The notes under the pieces: model-generated
What the model was told of the DNA's origin: nothing
The model's database searches: none
The model's input: the letters and a program-made list of their open reading frames with translations, nothing else
NCBI RefSeq assembly: GCF_028623165.1
Contig: NZ_CP117768.1
Location: 5,522,001-5,586,000, forward strand
Reading direction: 5' to 3'
Source of the DNA: Nostoc sp. UHCC 0926
Lineage (GTDB): Bacteria; Cyanobacteriota; Cyanobacteriia; Cyanobacteriales; Nostocaceae
Length of the DNA stretch: 64,000 nucleotides
Program-made: the position numbers and the translations under genes
Part shown: piece after piece, positions 1 to 8,753 of the stretch
Layout of the letters: the number at the start of each line of letters is the position of its first letter
How positions within the stretch are numbered: position 1 is the stretch's first letter

Positions 1-3000
1 GAAGTTGACTTTGTACTCTAAACCGAAGGCTCCATCAAGGTGAGCAACTGTGCAGAAGCAACTACGTCCATGACGCGCGGCTTCGTTGAGGGAGGGTTTC
101 AGGTGTTTCGCCATCAAAAATACGTGCTTGACGATCGCCTTTTCTTGTTCGTTATAAGGAATTGTCCCGGTGTGATTTCCTACATACATCGGATGCAGAT
201 GGATAAAGGCCCCAATCGCTCCGCAGTGAGATGCGATCGCTTGCAATTGTTGTTGGAGATGTTCTTCACTCAAGTTTGCTAAGGTGACGCGGGTTACTCC
301 TGTGGGTAAGGGCGCTTGTTGGGGGATGAGCGATTGGGGGAAGCTGATAACTACTACTTTCCAGCCTTTCTCGATTAGGGATTCAGTTAATTTATAAGTG
401 GTGAGGGAACCATCATCGGTGATTAAACCAATGTGTCCCTCTGGTAATGTGAAATCCAAATAATCTGGCTGTGGTAAACTTCTGAGTTTGACAGGATGAC
501 GCTGGATATTATGCTCTAATTCGGGTGGCTGTTGGACAAACTCAGGCTCAGACTTTTTTTTTTCACCTCCAGCCAACTGCTGTAGGTAATCAACTATTTG
601 ACCGATGGTGCGGAGTTCTCCGAGTTCTTCGATATTTGGCTTGGGTAAGTTGGGGTACATTTCTTGCATCGCCCCTAAGATTTCCACCCGCTTGATGGAG
701 TCAATCCCTAAGTCGGCTTCCATGTCCATGTCCAGTTCCAGCATCTCAACTGGATAGCCGGTCTTATCACTGGTGATCGCTAGTAGGGTTTGACCTAAAT
801 CTGCAAATTCATCAGTTGTAAGGGGTTCTGGTTCTGGGGTGAATGCGACAACTACGCTTGTTTCAGGTAAAGTGATTACCTCAACTACGGGTGCAGTCTC
901 AGGTAAAGTGACTACCTCAACTACGGGTGCAGTCTCTACTGGAATCTCGGTTGCTTGTTGTACTTCGTGAATTGCAATTTCTACAGAAATGTTTTTGGAA
1001 GTATGGGATTGCAGATACTCTACAACTTGACCGATGGTGCGTTTTTCTGCTAGTTCTTCTAAATTAGGCTTGGGTAAGTTGGGGTACATTTCCTGTAGCG
1101 CCCCTAAGATTTCTACCCGTTTAATCGAGTCAATCCCTAAATCGGCTTCCATGTCCATGTCCATTTCCAGCATTTCGACTGGGTAGCCCGTCTTGTCGCT
1201 GGTGATGGCTAACAGGTTTTTATCCAAGTCAACAATATCGATGGTTGCGCCAGATACAGGTGCAGCAGTTGTGGGTACTGGTTCTGCAATAACTTCGTTG
1301 ACTGGGGGTGAGCTAATTTTGACTACAAGCTCGGCTTGGGGTTCTACTACTGGGGGAACAGGTGACGCCGCTACAGGCTCTACTGTCTCAAAAGTAGGGA
1401 GTGGGGAGAAGAGATTAGGGAGCAAAGAAGAGGAATTTTCATCCTTCTTAGAAGTGGGGGATACAGGAGTTTCAACTACAGGCTCTACCACCTGGGGAGC
1501 GGGGGGGAGAGGTGCTTGAATAACTGTTGAGCCATTTTTAGCTACTGGCTCAGTTACAGGCAAAGGCTGGCTTTCTACTATCTTGGTAGTAGAGGGTACT
1601 GGTGCATCAGTAACAGTTGTTTCTGTTGTGAACGGATAGCGTACCCCGTTGCTTAGTTTCTCTGTTAGTTGAGTCGCTCCGTCACCAGAGATGATTTGAG
1701 AATACTCTTGCTGTATGAGTTGGAAAAAGTTTTTGGTATATTCCAGCTGGTCTTGGAGATATTGCTCATGGATGCGTAGGGTTTCACCTTGTTGGGAGTG
1801 AAACTGCATCATGCTACGCTCTAAGCTTTCCATGACAACTAGTTTCATTTTGGTAGTTTCCGCTGTTGATTTACTTTCACTCAACAAGGAATTCTGCTGC
1901 TGCATCAGTTGGAAAAACGCTTTGGCATATTCCATTTGATGGTTGAGATAAGTTCCGTGAACTTGTAAATTCTCGGCTTGATTTTCCTGAAACTGTGTCA
2001 GGAGATATTCTAAACTTTCTAAAAGCTGTTGGTAATTAGTAAGTTTTTCTGGTGTTGGTTGCATCTTAGATTCCTGGGCTGGTTGTAAAAGGGTCACAGG
2101 ATTCATTTGTTGCTCTGGTTGGGTGATGATATTAGAAGTCACACCGTTCATTGCTGGGGCGGTAACAAGGGATGGTTTTTTATGTCCGTTAGTCTCTATC
2201 ACTGCTAGAGGTGGAGTTACACCTGGGCTGGTGAATAAGGGAGCCGCATCAGAATATTCGGGGGTGGGTAATGTAACTTTGTACCCATCCTGCAAAGCTA
2301 GAGCGAAGGCATTTTTAGTTTTTTCGGATCTGTAGTTGATGCCGTTCAAACGGACATTTAATGTCTTCTTCGTCTCAATTGGGGGTAGAGTTTGGGGAAG
2401 TTGATAAGGATCGAGGTTATTCAAAGCCAGACCAATTACCCGCAACTGCACAACTGCTTCTCGCAAAGAGCGATCGCTATTCTTTTGAGTGCTGGGGTTC
2501 AAAGATACGGTGAGATGAGGGCGATCGCCAAGGATATCTTTTACCAAGTTGGTGAGAATTCTCCGCGGCCCAAATTCCACAAAGCAAGTACCACCGGCTG
2601 CATAGATATTTTCAATTTCCTGCTTAAACAGCACTGAGTTGGAAAGGTGCGTTTCCAGGATTTTTTGAATACCTTGGGGTTCCTTGGGATACTGTTTGCT
2701 GGTGACGTTGCTGTAAACAGGGATTTTGGGACTTTGGAACTTGACAGACTTAGTAGCGATCGCAAAGGATTTTTGAGCAAAGGCAATTAGCGGTGTATGG
2801 AAAGCTGCTGAAACAGGTAACAATACAGCCGTATATCCTTTCTCGTGTAAAGCCTCTCTGACTTTCGCTATTTCTGCGGTGGGGCCAGCTAAGACAAATT
2901 GAGTGGGAGAATTTTGATTAGCGATCGCAACTAGGGGAAAATGCCTCAGCACTGCTTCTACTTTGCTGATGTCTTCTTTAACAGCCAACATACTACCCGC

Positions 3001-5313
3001 ATCATGATCCGGGTCTTCTGGAGCCGCCATTGCTTGACCCCTAGCTTTCACTAAGAACAAGTAATCTTCTGTACTCAAAACTCCCGCAGCCCAAAGCGCT
3101 GTCAGTTCCCCAAAGCTATGTCCCGCCACAAAATCTGATTTGAACCCAGCTTGTTGCAGTATGCTGTACATCCCTGCACTCAACACACCAATGGCTGGTT
3201 GAGCATATTCTGTGCGTTGTAAGGCAGCAATTTGGGCATTTTTTTCTGCTTCCTCAAACACAGGATGAGGAAAAACGATTTCTGAAAGCGGCTGTAAATT
3301 ATCTTTGAGTAACAGACTATCCATATAGCCATGAAGACGCCGCATCAAAGGAAAATTCATTACCAGTTCCCGGCCCATCTCCAAGTATTGCGAACCTTGA
3401 CCAGAAAATAGAGCAACAACTTTTCCACCCAATTCCATACCAGAGGCGCGGTAATAAATCCCTTGGGGATGCTCCCAAGATGCTGCTGTTCCTTTGTGTT
3501 TCAGCCAGTCAATGCTAGTTTGCAACAACTTGCAAGCTTCTTCGAGATTCTCAGCTACAAACCCAAATCTGGCAGCAGAGAGGGGAATCTGTGGCGATTT
3601 GGACTCCTGGACTAATTGTGCATAATGTGCTTTTGCTTCAGGCGATACTCCTGCGGAGTCACTTCGTGAACGCAACTTACCTAAAATCTCTTCAGATTTG
3701 GTCAGCAATTGGTCTACTGTCGGAGCAAATAACAGCACTTCACTAGCAGGACTGTGTAAGCGGTAAGCCTGGTTCTGGTCAGCTTCATATTCTTCTAAGA
3801 CGACGTGATAGTTAGTGCCGCCAAAGCCGAAAGAACTTACACCTGCACGTCTTGGTGCTTCCCCTTCTGCACGAATCCAAGGTCTGGTTTCGGTATTCAA
3901 ATAAAAGGCCGAATTTTTAATGTTGAGTTTGGGGTTCGGCTCGGTGATATTAATTGTGGGCGGTAATACTTTGTGATGTAATGCCAAAGCAGTTTTAATT
4001 AAACTCGCCGCCCCCGCAGCCGCTTTTGTGTGTCCAATTTGCGATTTTACACTACCCAAAGCGATGTGCTGTTTTTTGTCATCATGTTCGCCAAAGAAGT
4101 CTTTTAAAGATCCGAATTCTGTCGGATCTCCAGCCATTGTACCGGTGCCATGTGCTTCCATTAAACCAACAGTGGCGGGAGAAAAGCCGGCATCTTCATA
4201 AGCACGTTCTAAAGCTTTGATTTGACCTTCTTTGCGGGGAGCATAAATGCTCTTATAGCGCCCATCGCTGGAGGTACCAATGCCTTTAATTACGGCATAG
4301 ATTTTATCGTTGTCGCGTTCGGCATCTTCCAGGCGTCTGAGGACAATCATGCCGATACCTTCACCCAGCATCATCCCATCAGATTTAGCATCGAAAGGTT
4401 TGACATTTTCACTGGGAGAAACAGCCGGTGTTTTGCTGAACGATATGAAAGCCATGATCGTGTTATCAGTATCAACACCACCAGTTAGCATCATGTCAGA
4501 ACGATGCTCAACTAGCTCACTAATTGCCATCTTTAAAGCACCGAAGGAACTAGCGCAAGCGGCATCAACTACGCAGTTCATCCCGCCAAAATTTAGACGG
4601 TTGGCAATTCTACCCGCGACTACATTAGCTAACATTCCAGGGAAAGCGTTCTCATCCCACTTCACATAGGCGCTTTTGATTTTCTCGACGATTTTTTGTG
4701 TATCCTCATCGGATAAACCGCTGCTTTTGAGTGCTTTTTCCCAAATCGGATATTCCAATCTGGCAGAAAGTGGCATTCCTAACTGTTTGGCCATGGCCAC
4801 GCCTAAGATTACGCCAACAGTCTCGCGGCTAAACTCACGTTTTTCGCCATAACCTGCATCTTCCATCGCCTCTTTCGCAACCACTAAACTTAACAGTTGC
4901 GATACATCTGTGACTTCCAAAATGCTGGGCGGTATACCGAATTCCATCGGGTTAAAATCTACCTCTGGAATAAATCCGCCTCTTTTACAGTAGGTTTTAT
5001 CTTCAGTAGTTCTCGGATTCGGATCATAATAATCTTCGACGCTCCAGTGAGTAGAAGGAACATCAGTAATACAGTCAATTTTGTTTACTATATTTTGCCA
5101 GTATTCCCGCAAGTTTCTGGCTTTAGGCAATAGAGATGCCATCCCAACAATGGCTATAGGATTGTGTTGTAGTTGTCTGTTAATTTTGTTAATTGACACT
5201 GATTTATCTGACTTCATTTTTTTTTCCTCTATAGACCTCTTCACAGCCTTTTCGCAATTATTGACAAGGCTCTCTAACTCCGCTAAGGCAGTATCAATTG
5301 AATAAGCAGACAT
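1..5313 (-). CDS. hglE: Heterocyst-glycolipid type I polyketide synthase (HglE/PfaA-like), 3' end outside the window
   Basis: 1771 codons are visible and the frame is open to the left edge. Domain order from the N-terminus: ketosynthase with catalytic Cys in DAACASS (about residue 253), His in EAHGTGT (about 385) and a second His in GHTKAAAG; acyltransferase with GHSFGE (Ser about 732) and its partner His in SAAFHTP; a glutamine-rich helical region (about 1080-1210); two acyl carrier domains, each with DLGIDSIK (Ser about 1395 and about 1538); and the start of a ketoreductase (GLITDDG, about 1628). This KS-AT-ACP-ACP-KR order is that of PfaA-like synthases and of HglE, which makes the long-chain polyol of heterocyst glycolipids. 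The divergent hgdBCA genes support this. The ATG at 5313 is the most upstream start seen; an in-frame ATG lies 33 codons in. The assignment to hgl rather than another PfaA-like pathway rests mainly on synteny. Confidence 0.88.
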   Translation of the reverse strand, partial: MSAYSIDTALAELESLVNNCEKAVKRSIEEKKMKSDKSVSINKINRQLQHNPIAIVGMASLLPKARNLREYWQNIVNKIDCITDVPSTHWSVEDYYDPNPRTTEDKTYCKRGGFIPEVDFNPMEFGIPPSILEVTDVSQLLSLVVAKEAMEDAGYGEKREFSRETVGVILGVAMAKQLGMPLSARLEYPIWEKALKSSGLSDEDTQKIVEKIKSAYVKWDENAFPGMLANVVAGRIANRLNFGGMNCVVDAACASSFGALKMAISELVEHRSDMMLTGGVDTDNTIMAFISFSKTPAVSPSENVKPFDAKSDGMMLGEGIGMIVLRRLEDAERDNDKIYAVIKGIGTSSDGRYKSIYAPRKEGQIKALERAYEDAGFSPATVGLMEAHGTGTMAGDPTEFGSLKDFFGEHDDKKQHIALGSVKSQIGHTKAAAGAASLIKTALALHHKVLPPTINITEPNPKLNIKNSAFYLNTETRPWIRAEGEAPRRAGVSSFGFGGTNYHVVLEEYEADQNQAYRLHSPASEVLLFAPTVDQLLTKSEEILGKLRSRSDSAGVSPEAKAHYAQLVQESKSPQIPLSAARFGFVAENLEEACKLLQTSIDWLKHKGTAASWEHPQGIYYRASGMELGGKVVALFSGQGSQYLEMGRELVMNFPLMRRLHGYMDSLLLKDNLQPLSEIVFPHPVFEEAEKNAQIAALQRTEYAQPAIGVLSAGMYSILQQAGFKSDFVAGHSFGELTALWAAGVLSTEDYLFLVKARGQAMAAPEDPDHDAGSMLAVKEDISKVEAVLRHFPLVAIANQNSPTQFVLAGPTAEIAKVREALHEKGYTAVLLPVSAAFHTPLIAFAQKSFAIATKSVKFQSPKIPVYSNVTSKQYPKEPQGIQKILETHLSNSVLFKQEIENIYAAGGTCFVEFGPRRILTNLVKDILGDRPHLTVSLNPSTQKNSDRSLREAVVQLRVIGLALNNLDPYQLPQTLPPIETKKTLNVRLNGINYRSEKTKNAFALALQDGYKVTLPTPEYSDAAPLFTSPGVTPPLAVIETNGHKKPSLVTAPAMNGVTSNIITQPEQQMNPVTLLQPAQESKMQPTPEKLTNYQQLLESLEYLLTQFQENQAENLQVHGTYLNHQMEYAKAFFQLMQQQNSLLSESKSTAETTKMKLVVMESLERSMMQFHSQQGETLRIHEQYLQDQLEYTKNFFQLIQQEYSQIISGDGATQLTEKLSNGVRYPFTTETTVTDAPVPSTTKIVESQPLPVTEPVAKNGSTVIQAPLPPAPQVVEPVVETPVSPTSKKDENSSSLLPNLFSPLPTFETVEPVAASPVPPVVEPQAELVVKISSPPVNEVIAEPVPTTAAPVSGATIDIVDLDKNLLAITSDKTGYPVEMLEMDMDMEADLGIDSIKRVEILGALQEMYPNLPKPNLEELAEKRTIGQVVEYLQSHTSKNISVEIAIHEVQQATEIPVETAPVVEVVTLPETAPVVEVITLPETSVVVAFTPEPEPLTTDEFADLGQTLLAITSDKTGYPVEMLELDMDMEADLGIDSIKRVEILGAMQEMYPNLPKPNIEELGELRTIGQIVDYLQQLAGGEKKKSEPEFVQQPPELEHNIQRHPVKLRSLPQPDYLDFTLPEGHIGLITDDGSLTTYKLTESLIEKGWKVVVISFPQSLIPQQAPLPTGVTRVTLANLSEEHLQQQLQAIASHCGAIGAFIHLHPMYVGNHTGTIPYNEQEKAIVKHVFLMAKHLKPSLNEAARHGRSCFCTVAHLDGAFGLEYKVNF
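864..935 (-). repeat. Two 36-bp direct repeats coding the linker between the tandem ACP domains
   Basis: Two adjacent 36-bp units (864-899 and 900-935) differ at one base and encode a repeated 12-residue Pro/Glu/Val linker (PETAPVVEV type) between the two carrier domains. The unit is a multiple of three, so copy number can vary without breaking the frame. Confidence 0.75.
3641..3674. repeat. Short dispersed cyanobacterial repeat inserted in frame within the PKS gene
   Basis: The stretch contains the imperfect palindrome ACTCCTGCGGAGT followed by a second short arm ending in GTGAACGC. I recognise it as a short repeat common between genes in Nostoc-type genomes. Here it lies inside the synthase, in the linker between the KS and AT domains, and encodes an Arg/Ser-rich stretch (KLRSRSDSAG). 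Confidence 0.6.
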
Positions 5314-5597
5314 AGGGCATAGTGAGTACTGTGGATTGTGTAGCTACAGTAATTTCTGTTGCCTACTAATAATGAAAAACTCTTGTTTTGTAAGCAGTTA
5401 GCTATCCTATCTCCGCTAAATACTTTTCTCCAAATCGACACCACACGACACATACTGCCCTGATAAAGCCCTAGATTTATAGGCGATTTTGGCACACTGC
5501 GATCGCACAAAAATGTTAGACAACGTTAGACTCTTGATATTGTGGCAATAGGTCAACCAATTTGGGATTTTAGATTTGCGTTAGCGATAGTGAGTAA

Positions 5598-5957
5598 TCA
5601 AGCGTCGTTACGAGCGTCTTTTAGATTTGTTCCACCCAGAATGAGTGGAGGACAAACCAAAAAATCCAAAATCAGTAAACCAAAATCCAAAATCCAAAAT
5701 CTCAACTTGGCACGGTCGATGACGTTGTTAAAACTGGTAAAATAGTCTTGGAGTGTAATAACTGCTTGACCAGTAAATTCAATCCATTTGTAATGGTAGA
5801 GATTTTGAACAATTGTATCCCATTGGAGCGATGGAAACTGAGGAGTAGCTAAGGGAACAGAAACGCTTTTTTCGCCCAAAATCGTTTGATTATTTAGCTT
5901 AATTGCAGCAACGTAGCTGGTGTTCATGACAACGTTCTGTATCTTGATAAATGTCAT
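5598..5957 (-). CDS. Small hypothetical protein upstream of hglE, 3' end altered by heptamer repeats
   Basis: 119 residues from the ATG at 5957. The first about 85 residues read like a genuine small protein (MTFIKIQNVVMNT, then QYxx-type aromatic segments around WDTIVQNLYHYKW and a hydrophobic FTGQAVITLQDYF stretch). The last about 35 residues (KLRFWILDFGLLILDFL onwards) are encoded by the AAAATCC-type heptamer repeats at 5655-5700, so the original C-terminus has probably been replaced. In Anabaena 7120 two small ORFs sit between hgdB and hglE, and this may correspond to one of them. I know of no function. A repeat-mediated C-terminal change makes it either a slightly altered gene or a decaying one. 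Confidence 0.5.
   Translation of the reverse strand: MTFIKIQNVVMNTSYVAAIKLNNQTILGEKSVSVPLATPQFPSLQWDTIVQNLYHYKWIEFTGQAVITLQDYFTSFNNVIDRAKLRFWILDFGLLILDFLVCPPLILGGTNLKDARNDA
5655..5702. repeat. Short tandem heptamer repeat (AAAATCC type)
   Basis: Several near-perfect copies of CCAAAAT/CAAAATC run in tandem. This is the short tandemly repeated repetitive sequence class familiar from heterocystous cyanobacteria. It overlaps the 3' end of the small hypothetical gene on the minus strand. Confidence 0.7.
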
Positions 5958-5969
5958 AGCCAGTTTCAA

Positions 5970-7491
5970 CGTCCAGGATAATTAGTTTATGGGATTTGAC
6001 CCAGCAAAGTTGACAAGTTCGTTACAGAAAACACACCACCTTTAATCCGAGTTTATGCAACTTGAAAAAGTAATTAAACGATCATAAGGTGATGACAAAG
6101 CAGCTATGTTTAGTTATTTTTAATTTCAAAAGCTTAATTAAATAACTACTTTCTATAACTACTTTAAAGCATTGAATTAATAAAAACACTAACATACTTT
6201 ACAGAAACTAAATTATTTCTTTAAGGTTATTTTATAAATAAACTCCACTATTACTGATGTGAATTTTGAATAAAATTTATCCATTAAGTATAATTTATCA
6301 CTAGCTGAGTATGTGAAATATTTTGTTATCTACGGGTTAGCCATAAATTTGCGCTGGATTAAGTTAATAATGCAAATCTATTGTCTAGTAAGTAACAATT
6401 CAATGAATACATAGATAAATTGAATAATTATAGGTATGTTTTCTCAGAGAAACATCATAATTGAATCAAAGTTTTGGGTTATTTTTCAATATAAGTCAAC
6501 TTAAGAAGCAAAGCGGTTATTTATAAAGCAAATGTTAATTTTTAGTATGTTGCTTGATAAACATAATCATGATTGCATCAGTTAAAAGAGCGATTATAAA
6601 CCGCAGCTACACGAGGCTTTACCCACATTTTTATAACAGTCAAAGTATTGCGCTAACCTACATCCCGCCCTGAATCCGAAGGAGAACTGCTATAGTCCTC
6701 TTGAGAGGAATGCAAGTTATTAGCCTCAGAATTTATTCCAAGGCGGGATGGCAACGAAGCAGAGGATTTCTAAGGATGTTGGTAATAACAAGGGGCAAAA
6801 TCCCTTGTTAAAGGTAAACAAACTTCCGCCACAGTGTACTAGTGTATTTTTAGATGTCCGTTGGCGTAATGCACCAAAGGTATCACTTCATGCCTTTAAT
6901 TAGTAGGAGCAAAACTGATCAGAATGTCTGATAGTACACAACCTAGCTAACAATAATCTGTTAGTAATATCAAATCTGCTTAATAAATAACTATTTGTTA
7001 GTATTCAATTGGCAGATGAGGGATTAGTGATGATTAAATTTATTCAGTCTCTAATCTTACTTGGATTAAATATTTACGTGATAGAATCAAGACTTATGGA
7101 AAGTCAATTAGTTGACAAAATTCAATTTTTTTGCCATACTTAAGGACAAGTTTATCCAAGTTTTTAGTTCATTTTTATTATCGCTTCGTTGTGATTGCAA
7201 GTTAAGTTTTCTGGTTAGCGCTATTGTATTTTACGCTACTGGAATAGAAGTAAAATTAGGATATAACTTAAGAAGCTTTGAAGTAATAGCATCATTAATT
7301 TTCACGCCACAATAGTGATTTTGGGCGGCAAATACATACAACAATTCATATAAAACCAATTTAGACCCATCCACTTTATTAAGGTAGAAACTCTAGAGGA
7401 AAAGCCCTCTTGGTAATTTGCAGATGAGTCTATTCTAATGGACTAAATATAACCAGTCTATCCCCTTATAAAGCACAATTGGAATGAAAAT
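5970..7491. other. AT-rich intergenic region upstream of hgdB
   Basis: About 1.5 kb of very AT-rich DNA between the divergent hglE side and hgdB. It holds the inverted-repeat element at 6661-6750 and one short open frame at 7112-7315 (67 codons, low complexity, no convincing ribosome site), which I do not accept as a gene. I could not find a clear GTA-N8-TAC NtcA site or a strong sigma-70 promoter close to hgdB. The length and AT content suggest a large regulatory region, but this is inference. Confidence 0.5.
6661..6750. repeat. 90-bp inverted-repeat element with a CATCCCGCC terminus
   Basis: CATCCCGCC at 6661-6669 is exactly complementary to GGCGGGATG at 6742-6750, and the pairing continues imperfectly inward (CTGAAT against ATTCCAA). 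An inner small hairpin CCTCTTGAGAGG lies between the arms. It may be a small non-autonomous mobile element, the end of an IS200/IS605-type element, or a structured RNA; the sequence alone does not decide. Confidence 0.5.
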
Positions 7492-8700
7492 ATGGCAGTG
7501 AATAAAGAAAGCCGATTATTCAGAAAACCCATAGGTCGATCGCAAGCAATTTTAGCAGCTTCTCTGACTTTAGCAGCCGGATTAATAGCTCTTTATAGTT
7601 TGACTACGTTTTGGTCAAGGGCTAAAGTTCAGACACCGCAAGCGCTTCCTCCAAAAGCTGCCACTCCTGTGAAACTTGCTGTGACTGCCTTGGGACGTTT
7701 GGAACCAGAAGGCGAAGTTACTTCTTTGACTGCTCCGGCTTCCAATAACGGGGTGCGGGTAGAAAGACTGTTGGTGAAAGAAGGAGACGCGGTTAAAGCA
7801 GGGCAATTATTGGCATATCTAGAAAATTATGGTCGTTCTAGAACAGCTTTGCAACAGGCTTTAGACCAACTGCAAGTTTCCAAAGCTAAACTAGCGCAGG
7901 TGAAATCTGGAGCTAAAACCGGAGATATCGATGCTCAAAAGGCAGCGATCGCCCGTTTAGAGCCACAATATAAAGGAGACATTGCTACACAACAGGCGAC
8001 AATCGCCCGCATCCAGGCTGAGGTAGACAATGCTCAAGCCGAGAACGATCGCTATCAGCAATTATACAAACAAGGTGCGATCGCAGCTTCTATAGCAGAT
8101 ACTAAGGCTTTGCAACTAAAGACTACACAACAGCAACTAACAGAAGCCCAAGCCACGCTCAAGCGGACTCAAGACACATTCCAAGAACAGAAAAAGCAAT
8201 CACAAGCGCAACTCACCAGTATTAGTGAAGTGCGTAGCGTAGATGTTCAAGTCGCACAAACCGAAGTCAACAGTGCAACAACTTCTGTTCAACAAGCAAA
8301 AGCCGACTTGGATTTAAGTTGCATCAAATCTCCCATCGCTGGCAAAATATTAAAAATTCACGCTAAAACCGGAGAAGTCATCAGCACCAACAAAGGATTT
8401 GCTGAGATAGGTAAGACATCTCAAATGTATGTGATTGCAGAGGTGTATCAAACCGATGTTCGCAAAGTGCGTGTAGGACAAAAAGCCACAATTACCAGCA
8501 CTGCATTTACTGGAACATTAAAGGGAACTGTGAAAGAGATTGGTTGGCAAGTTGACAAGCAAGGCATCTTCAGCCTCAACCCTGGTTCAGATACAGACCG
8601 CAGAATAGTTGAGGTGAAAATCTCTATCGATAATCCCACAGATAGTCAACGGGTAGCTCGTTTAACTAACTTACAAGTGGATGTAGCCATTCATATTTAG
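7492..8700 (+). CDS. hgdB: HgdB, periplasmic adaptor (membrane fusion) protein of the glycolipid exporter
   Basis: 402 residues with the layout of DevB/HlyD adaptors: a short cytoplasmic N-terminus, one membrane segment (about residues 20-42, AILAASLTLAAG onward), a biotinyl-lipoyl half (GRLEPEGEV and VKEGDAVKAGQLLAYL), a long Ala/Gln-rich coiled coil (about 120-265), the second lipoyl half (IKSPIAGKILKI) and a beta-barrel C-terminus. It would bridge the inner-membrane permease and an outer-membrane TolC-like channel. The gene is followed 53 bp later by hgdC on the same strand. HgdB is known in Anabaena to be needed for a correct heterocyst glycolipid layer. Naming rests on synteny with hgdC, hgdA, hglE and hglT; as a family call (DevB-like) it is very safe. 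Confidence 0.9.
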   Translation: MAVNKESRLFRKPIGRSQAILAASLTLAAGLIALYSLTTFWSRAKVQTPQALPPKAATPVKLAVTALGRLEPEGEVTSLTAPASNNGVRVERLLVKEGDAVKAGQLLAYLENYGRSRTALQQALDQLQVSKAKLAQVKSGAKTGDIDAQKAAIARLEPQYKGDIATQQATIARIQAEVDNAQAENDRYQQLYKQGAIAASIADTKALQLKTTQQQLTEAQATLKRTQDTFQEQKKQSQAQLTSISEVRSVDVQVAQTEVNSATTSVQQAKADLDLSCIKSPIAGKILKIHAKTGEVISTNKGFAEIGKTSQMYVIAEVYQTDVRKVRVGQKATITSTAFTGTLKGTVKEIGWQVDKQGIFSLNPGSDTDRRIVEVKISIDNPTDSQRVARLTNLQVDVAIHI

Positions 8701-8753
8701 TTATTAGTCATTCAAAAATGACCAATGATAAATAATAATTAACAAATAAATCC

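Noticed and set aside
7112-7315. 67-codon ORF upstream of hgdB
   Set aside because: Low-complexity sequence in AT-rich DNA without ribosome site or recognisable family.
7380-7491. NtcA or HetR binding site upstream of hgdB
   Set aside because: No GTA-N8-TAC with a suitably spaced -10 box could be found by eye, so no site is claimed.
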